NCBI RefSeq assembly: GCF_023657445.1 | Contig: NZ_JAGTWY010000001.1 | Coordinates: 3,286,001-3,350,000, forward strand | Length of the DNA stretch: 64,000 nucleotides | Origin: Marinobacter sediminum | Lineage (GTDB): Bacteria > Pseudomonadota > Gammaproteobacteria > Pseudomonadales > Oleiphilaceae | Direction of reading: 5' to 3' | Shown: positions 57,285 to 64,000 of the stretch, piece by piece | Layout of the letters: each line of letters starts with the position of its first letter | Numbering within the stretch: position 1 is the first letter of the stretch | The notes under the pieces: model-generated | Told to the model about the DNA's origin: nothing | What the model saw: the letters and a program-made list of their open reading frames with translations, nothing else | The model's database searches: none | Translations under genes and position numbers: made by a program

Positions 57285-57788
57285 TCAGGCACTCTGCTTG
57301 TGCTGTTTTTCCAGCTTCTTGCGAATCCGGTTGCGCTTCAGCGTACTGAGGTAATCCACGAAGAGTTTGCCGTTCAGGTGATCCATTTCATGCTGAATGC
57401 ACACTGCGAGCAGACCGCGGGCTTCAATTTCAAACGCCGTGCCGTCACGATCCATTGCCCGAATCATACAATGTTCGATGCGACGGACGTCTTCGTAGAA
57501 ACCGGGTACGGAAAGGCAGCCCTCCTGCATGTCTTCCAGGTCGCCATCGAGGACTTCTACCTCCGGGTTGATGAACACGCGGGGTTCACTTTTGTCCTCG
57601 GACAGATCCATAACAATGATCTGTTTGTGCACGTTCACCTGGGTAGCCGCGAGGCCAATGCCGGGCGCATCGTACATGGTCTCGAACATGTCGTCGATCA
57701 GCGTGCGGATGTCATCCGTCACCTCACTGACCGGCTTGGCGATGGTGCGCAGACGGGGATCCGGGTATTCGAGAATATCTAGTATCAT
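57285..57788 (-). CDS. def: Peptide deformylase
   Basis: Def removes the formyl group from nascent proteins using a bound metal. The 167-residue product has the three family motifs [18 protein letters not shown] (Cys metal ligand) and [12 protein letters not shown] (two His ligands). It pairs functionally with fmt, which lies 109 bp downstream. The actinonin-sensitive fold and the length are typical. Confidence 0.97.
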   Translation of the reverse strand: MILDILEYPDPRLRTIAKPVSEVTDDIRTLIDDMFETMYDAPGIGLAATQVNVHKQIIVMDLSEDKSEPRVFINPEVEVLDGDLEDMQEGCLSVPGFYEDVRRIEHCMIRAMDRDGTAFEIEARGLLAVCIQHEMDHLNGKLFVDYLSTLKRNRIRKKLEKQHKQSA

Positions 57789-58204
57789 GTGGCTCGTACT
57801 TTTGACCTGTATGGCTGAATTACTGAGTTAACGTTTGCATCTCGTGTAACTTGTGTAAATTTCTGCAAGCAAGTGAAAGCGATCGCGAAAATGCGAAAGC
57901 GTACTGCGCAAAAATTCGCCCGTTCACTAATAATCGGGACGCAGCCGCAGGTTTCAACGGCTGAAAGCAGTGTTAACGCTATTCCTCTATTATCCAACAA
58001 TTCGTCGATTGAGTACAAACTGATCAGTTAATAGTTAAAATCTTTCACCGGCGGGATAGAATTTACTGGAAGAACAAAAGATAACATCACAAATTCCCAG
58101 ACTTCTTCTATAGTATCAGGAATAACAACGTAATAAGCTGCAGACATCATGCTGCATCCCAACAGAATGCAAAGTATCAAGGCACGCGATCAAGGACTTA
58201 CACA
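57789..58204. other. Intergenic region between divergent def and LysM gene
   Basis: This AT-richer stretch of 416 bp separates two divergently transcribed genes and must hold promoters for both. TATAGT at 58109-58114 is a possible -10 for the LysM gene, but no good -35 lies at the right distance. No RNA gene, coding frame of interest or clear repeat was found. Confidence 0.5.
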
Positions 58205-59221
58205 ATGAGGAAACTGCTGTACGCTCTGGCAGCATTTACGCTGCTGTTCACCCCCTTGGCTCAGGCTGCACCGGAGCTGCGGTCCGATCATCCCGAGCGT
58301 TACACTGTCGTGAAGGGTGACACCCTCTGGGATATTTCGGGTCGTTTTCTGAACAACCCGTGGTATTGGCCGGAAATCTGGCATGTGAACCCGCAGGTGG
58401 CCAACCCTCACTTGATCTATCCCGGTGATCGTCTTGCCCTGGTTTATATTGACGGCAAGCCCCGTATTACCAAGGTGTCGACCAATGGTGTGGTCAAGTT
58501 GTCTCCCAAGGTTCGCTCCGAACGAATTGATACCCCGATTCCGGCTATCCCACTGGATGCTATCAGCAGCTTCCTGACAGATACCCGCATCGTGACACCG
58601 GAAGAGCTTAACGGTGCCCCTTATGTCCTTGAGGGTGAGGATGGCCGGATCATCACCGGCGCGGGCGATCGAATCTATGCCCGCGGTGACAAGCCCGCGG
58701 ACAAGGTGGGTATCTTCCGTCGCACCAAGGAATTCATTGATCCTGAAACGGGCGAATTCCTGGGTCTTGAGGCTCGCAGTGTCGGTGCCGGCACAGTCAC
58801 CGCGGAAAACGGCGATGTTCTGACGCTCCGACTGACCAAGTCCAATCAGGAAATCCGTATTGGTGACCGCCTGCTGAACAACATCAACCGTCCGATTTCC
58901 ACCAGTTTTTCGCCCAGCTCTCCGGATGATCAGGTTGAAGGTCAGATGATCGCCGTTGATGGCGGTGTCACCCAGATTGGCCAGTTCGACGTGGTGGCTA
59001 TCAATCGTGGCAGACGGAATGGACTGAAGCCGGGCAACGTTATGGCGGTGCTAAAGAGCGGCAACATGGTCCGTGATCCGGTCACAGGTGAGACAATTGA
59101 ACTGCCGTCTGAGCGAGCCGGCCTGATGATGATTTTCCAGGCGTACGAAAAGATGAGCTACGGGCTCGTTTTACAGGCGACCCGTCCGCTTTCCGTGGGT
59201 GACAAGGTAACCAACCCGTGA
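58205..59221 (+). CDS. Exported LysM-domain protein
   Basis: The 338-residue product has a signal peptide ending LAQAAPELRS and one LysM domain (about 34-85) with YTVVKGDTLWDISGRFLNNP and ending NPHLIYPGDRLAL. LysM domains bind peptidoglycan, so the protein probably sits on the cell wall in the periplasm. The remaining 240 residues are rich in beta strands with no known catalytic motif. Its place next to dprA and def is conserved in Pseudomonas. It is read with the dprA-tsaC-hemF-aroE line. Confidence 0.88.
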   Translation: MRKLLYALAAFTLLFTPLAQAAPELRSDHPERYTVVKGDTLWDISGRFLNNPWYWPEIWHVNPQVANPHLIYPGDRLALVYIDGKPRITKVSTNGVVKLSPKVRSERIDTPIPAIPLDAISSFLTDTRIVTPEELNGAPYVLEGEDGRIITGAGDRIYARGDKPADKVGIFRRTKEFIDPETGEFLGLEARSVGAGTVTAENGDVLTLRLTKSNQEIRIGDRLLNNINRPISTSFSPSSPDDQVEGQMIAVDGGVTQIGQFDVVAINRGRRNGLKPGNVMAVLKSGNMVRDPVTGETIELPSERAGLMMIFQAYEKMSYGLVLQATRPLSVGDKVTNP

Positions 59222-59294
59222 TGCGCTGACGGTTAAGGTACAAGGATGGCCGGGCCAGGATGGTCCGGCTTTTTTCGTTTTCAAGGATGAAACC

Positions 59295-60512
59295 GTGACA
59301 CAACCATCTCTTTCCGGACCCTCTGCCCGTTCCGGGTGCACCGATCTTTTTTCCTGTCCCGAAGCTGCCTGGGTACTGTTTGCGTGCCTGCCAAAGTTTG
59401 GTGTTCGTCGACGGCATGCCGTGCTTTCGGCGACTCCGGAGCTGACCGACCTGCTGGCCATGAATGCGGCTACGCTCAGGGCGCTCGGCCTGCCAGCTGA
59501 AGCAGCTGCTCCAATCAAGTCATGGCAGCGACGGGATCGGAGTGATCCTGTGGTAGCAGAGGTTTTTCGGATCTGGCAGGACTGTGAACGGCTTGGTATA
59601 GGCATCCTTACCCGGGAAGACGGGCATTACCCGGAGGCCCTTCGGCATATTCACGATGCACCTTTGGTGCTTTATACCCGGGGCGACCAGACACTGTCAG
59701 GTCGCGAGCAGATTGGCATTGTCGGCAGCCGGCACGCGACACGGGCGGGGCTGGATCACGCCCGGAATTTTGCTGCCGAGCTCGGTTTTCGGGACCTTCT
59801 GGTGACCAGTGGCCTCGCTTTGGGCGTGGATGGCGCTGCCCATGCCGGAGCACTCGATGCAGGCTTTCCGACGATTGCGGTTATTGGCTGCGGCCTGGAC
59901 AGGATCTACCCGAGCCAGCATCGCCGGCTCGGTGAGCGCGTGATTGACCAGGGTCTGATGATCTCCGAATACCCACCCGGTACGCCGGCACGTGCCGCTC
60001 ACTTCCCTCAGCGTAATCGTATTATCAGTGGTCTGAGCCGTGGGGTACTGGTGGTGGAAGCCGGACTGAAGAGTGGCTCCCTGATTACCGCCCGGATGGC
60101 TCTGGAGCAGGGGCGTGAGGTATTTGCCATTCCGGGCTCGGTGCACAGTCCGGTCGCCAGGGGTTGCCACCATCTGATCAAGCAGGGTGCCCGGTTGGTG
60201 GAAACGGTGGATGATATTCTCGAAGAACTGGGTACCTGGTGGTCCCTCGACAAAGTCTCCGATGGCACCAGCGAGCCGTCGCCGGGGATCGTTGAAAGTT
60301 CTGGAAAACAGGAGCAGGCAGCGCCCGGGCTGGATGGTCTGGCCAGCCGCGAAATCGCGGTATTTGAGGCTTTAGGGTATGATCCCCAGTCAACAGACGC
60401 ACTGAGCTTAGCCACTGGCTTGCCGGCAGATCAGCTCATGCAGGCCCTGCTGCTGCTTGAACTGCAGGGGCTTGTGAGTTCGGCTCCCGGAGGTTTCCAG
60501 CGAATTGGCTGA
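59295..60512 (+). CDS. dprA: DNA processing protein DprA (Smf)
   Basis: DprA binds incoming single-stranded DNA during natural transformation and loads RecA. The 405-residue product has an N-terminal SAM-like part (about 1-80), the Rossmann-like core with IGIVGSRHATRAG and GCGLDRIYPSQH, and FPQRNRIISGLSRGVLVVEA, the family signature. The last 65 residues resemble the DprA winged-helix domain. The start is GTG 59295 behind AAGGATGAAACC. The presence of DprA alone does not prove natural competence. Confidence 0.95.
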   Translation: MTQPSLSGPSARSGCTDLFSCPEAAWVLFACLPKFGVRRRHAVLSATPELTDLLAMNAATLRALGLPAEAAAPIKSWQRRDRSDPVVAEVFRIWQDCERLGIGILTREDGHYPEALRHIHDAPLVLYTRGDQTLSGREQIGIVGSRHATRAGLDHARNFAAELGFRDLLVTSGLALGVDGAAHAGALDAGFPTIAVIGCGLDRIYPSQHRRLGERVIDQGLMISEYPPGTPARAAHFPQRNRIISGLSRGVLVVEAGLKSGSLITARMALEQGREVFAIPGSVHSPVARGCHHLIKQGARLVETVDDILEELGTWWSLDKVSDGTSEPSPGIVESSGKQEQAAPGLDGLASREIAVFEALGYDPQSTDALSLATGLPADQLMQALLLLELQGLVSSAPGGFQRIG

Positions 60513-60557
60513 GCCCGGTTTAATGATCAACCCCGATTCAACTCTGACAACATCAGC

Positions 60558-62901
<2,344 letters not shown>

Positions 62902-62955
62902 GACCTCGCCCGGGGTTTGGGCTATGCTCAGGAACAACTTCTGTAAGGGTTCTCA

Positions 62956-63729
62956 ATGGATATTCTTACGCTTGTAGGGCTTGTTGCTGGCGTTCTGATT
63001 GTTGGTCTGGCCATGCTGGCCAACGCATCGCTGCTAACTTTCCTGAACCTGCCGGGTCTGGCGATCGTGCTTGGCGGCACCTTCGCCGTTACCCTGATCA
63101 AGTTTCGTATGGCGTCGGTTATGAATGCCTTCCGGTTGGCGTTCAGTGCCGCCTTTACCGACCGTGTGGCACGGCCGACAGAGCTGATCCGTGAAGTCGG
63201 TGTATTGGCCACGGTGGTGCGCAAGGAGGGCATTCTCGGGCTGGAGAATCACGATACCGATAACGCCTTCCTGCAAAAAGCCATCACCCTGTGTGTGGAC
63301 GGGCACCCGCCGGAACTGGTGGAAGAGGCTCTGGCGCAGGAAGCCCAGCAGACGGCCGAGCGCTATGAAGTGGCTGAACGGGTATTCCGGGGGATCGGTG
63401 AATCGGCTCCTGCTATTGGCATGCTCGGAACCCTGGTAGGTCTGGTGCAGATGCTGAACAAGCTGGATGACCCCTCCTCTATCGGCCCGGCTATGGCCAT
63501 TGCCCTGCTGACGACCCTTTACGGGGCTTTTATCGCCCAGCTGCTTGCCCTGCCCCTGGCCGACAAACTTCAGCTTAAAGCTGAGGATGAAGCCCGCAAC
63601 CAGATGCTTATTGCCACCTCGATCAAGAATATCATGCGAGGTGAAAACCCCCGGGTCATGACCGAACTGTTGTCTTCCTTTGTTCATCCGGACCAACGCA
63701 CTGGCCTGGCGCCGGGCCGGGAGGCCTGA
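62956..63729 (+). CDS. motA: Flagellar stator protein MotA/PomA
   Basis: MotA forms the five-fold part of the stator that converts ion flow into torque. The 257-residue product has four membrane segments. The first runs MDILTLVGLVAGVLIVGLAM, and segments 3 and 4 (GIGESAPAIGMLGTLVGLVQMLN and AMAIALLTTLYGAFIAQLLAL) line the ion path. The sequence style fits the PomA branch that uses Na+, though the ion cannot be settled here. It is followed after 4 bp by motB. Confidence 0.92.
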   Translation: MDILTLVGLVAGVLIVGLAMLANASLLTFLNLPGLAIVLGGTFAVTLIKFRMASVMNAFRLAFSAAFTDRVARPTELIREVGVLATVVRKEGILGLENHDTDNAFLQKAITLCVDGHPPELVEEALAQEAQQTAERYEVAERVFRGIGESAPAIGMLGTLVGLVQMLNKLDDPSSIGPAMAIALLTTLYGAFIAQLLALPLADKLQLKAEDEARNQMLIATSIKNIMRGENPRVMTELLSSFVHPDQRTGLAPGREA

Positions 63730-63733
63730 CGCT

Positions 63734-64000
63734 TTGGAGGTCGTCCAGCAGAAAAACAAGAATCGTCTCAGGAACTCGACACCCGCCTGGATTGTCACTT
63801 TTGCCGATCTGGCGACTCTGCTGCTGACGTTTTTTATTCTGCTTTTGTCGTTTGCCGAAATGGATGTGGAAAAATACCGTGCCATGGCCAACTCCATGTC
63901 AGTGGCTTTCGGTTCCAGTAACGTGCTGGCGGACGGTGTCGGTGGTTCCCCGATAACCATGATCGAATCCGATACCGTATCCCTGCCGGAGCCAACGGAA
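63734..64000 (+). CDS. motB: Flagellar stator protein MotB/PomB, N-terminal part
   Basis: The frame runs open to the window end, giving the first 89 residues. It shows the single membrane segment with the ion-binding Asp (WIVTFADLATLLLTFFILLL), which marks MotB/PomB proteins. The OmpA-like peptidoglycan-binding domain would lie beyond the window. TTG at 63734 is the first codon without an upstream in-frame ATG; a start a few codons later is possible. Confidence 0.85.
   Translation, partial: MEVVQQKNKNRLRNSTPAWIVTFADLATLLLTFFILLLSFAEMDVEKYRAMANSMSVAFGSSNVLADGVGGSPITMIESDTVSLPEPTE

Overview
The window is an oriC-proximal stretch of a gammaproteobacterial chromosome. The order mnmE-yidC-yidD-rnpA-rpmH-[oriC]-dnaA-dnaN-recF-gyrB, and farther right gmhB-glyS-glyQ-trkA-rsmB-fmt-def-LysM-dprA-tsaC-hemF-aroE, follows the arrangement known from Pseudomonas and its marine relatives. 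I infer a Marinobacter-like marine bacterium from this order and from the protein style; the genus is an inference and no search was run.

Left part (1-7.8 kb, minus strand). A truncated membrane-bound GGDEF/EAL protein and a Sel1-repeat lipoprotein are followed by a three-gene cassette: GT2 glycosyltransferase, VTT/DedA-like membrane protein and ArnT-like glycosyltransferase. Together these look like an undecaprenyl-phosphate-sugar pathway that would decorate lipid A or another envelope acceptor. The cassette sits between the intact mnmE and a decayed second copy of the mnmE 3' end (about 2770-2911). That is the footprint expected from an island that integrated at the 3' end of mnmE. Upstream of the first cassette gene is a CTTAAG-N5-CTTAAG direct repeat that matches the PmrA box, the response-regulator site that controls lipid A modification genes in enterics.

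Origin region (7.8-18.7 kb). yidC, yidD, rnpA and rpmH read leftwards and dnaA, dnaN, an ABC1-family kinase gene, recF and gyrB read rightwards from an oriC of about 0.4 kb with DnaA boxes and CACACAGGGTT-type repeats. recF carries two 16-bp parS sites inside its coding sequence.

Middle part (18.7-49.6 kb), absent from this position in the Pseudomonas order. It holds a VC0807-like membrane protein, a GABA aminotransferase, two divergent ABC exporters (one apparently using an AUU/AUC start), recC-recB-recD, small proteins (DUF6482, DUF4864), folM, a VRR-NUC nuclease gene overlapping an Fe-S helicase with an N-terminal nuclease-like domain, a VOC protein, two c-di-GMP enzymes, a sulfide:quinone oxidoreductase, a phospholipase-D-type lipoprotein and an alkyl-DHAP-synthase-like FAD enzyme.

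Right part (49.6-64 kb). tRNA-Pro(CGG), gmhB, glyS-glyQ, and the minus-strand def, fmt, rsmB and trkA genes are followed by the plus-strand LysM protein, dprA, tsaC, hemF, aroE and the flagellar stator genes motA(pomA) and motB(pomB), the last cut by the window end. Nearly all space is coding. No CRISPR array, insertion sequence, integrase or rRNA gene was seen.
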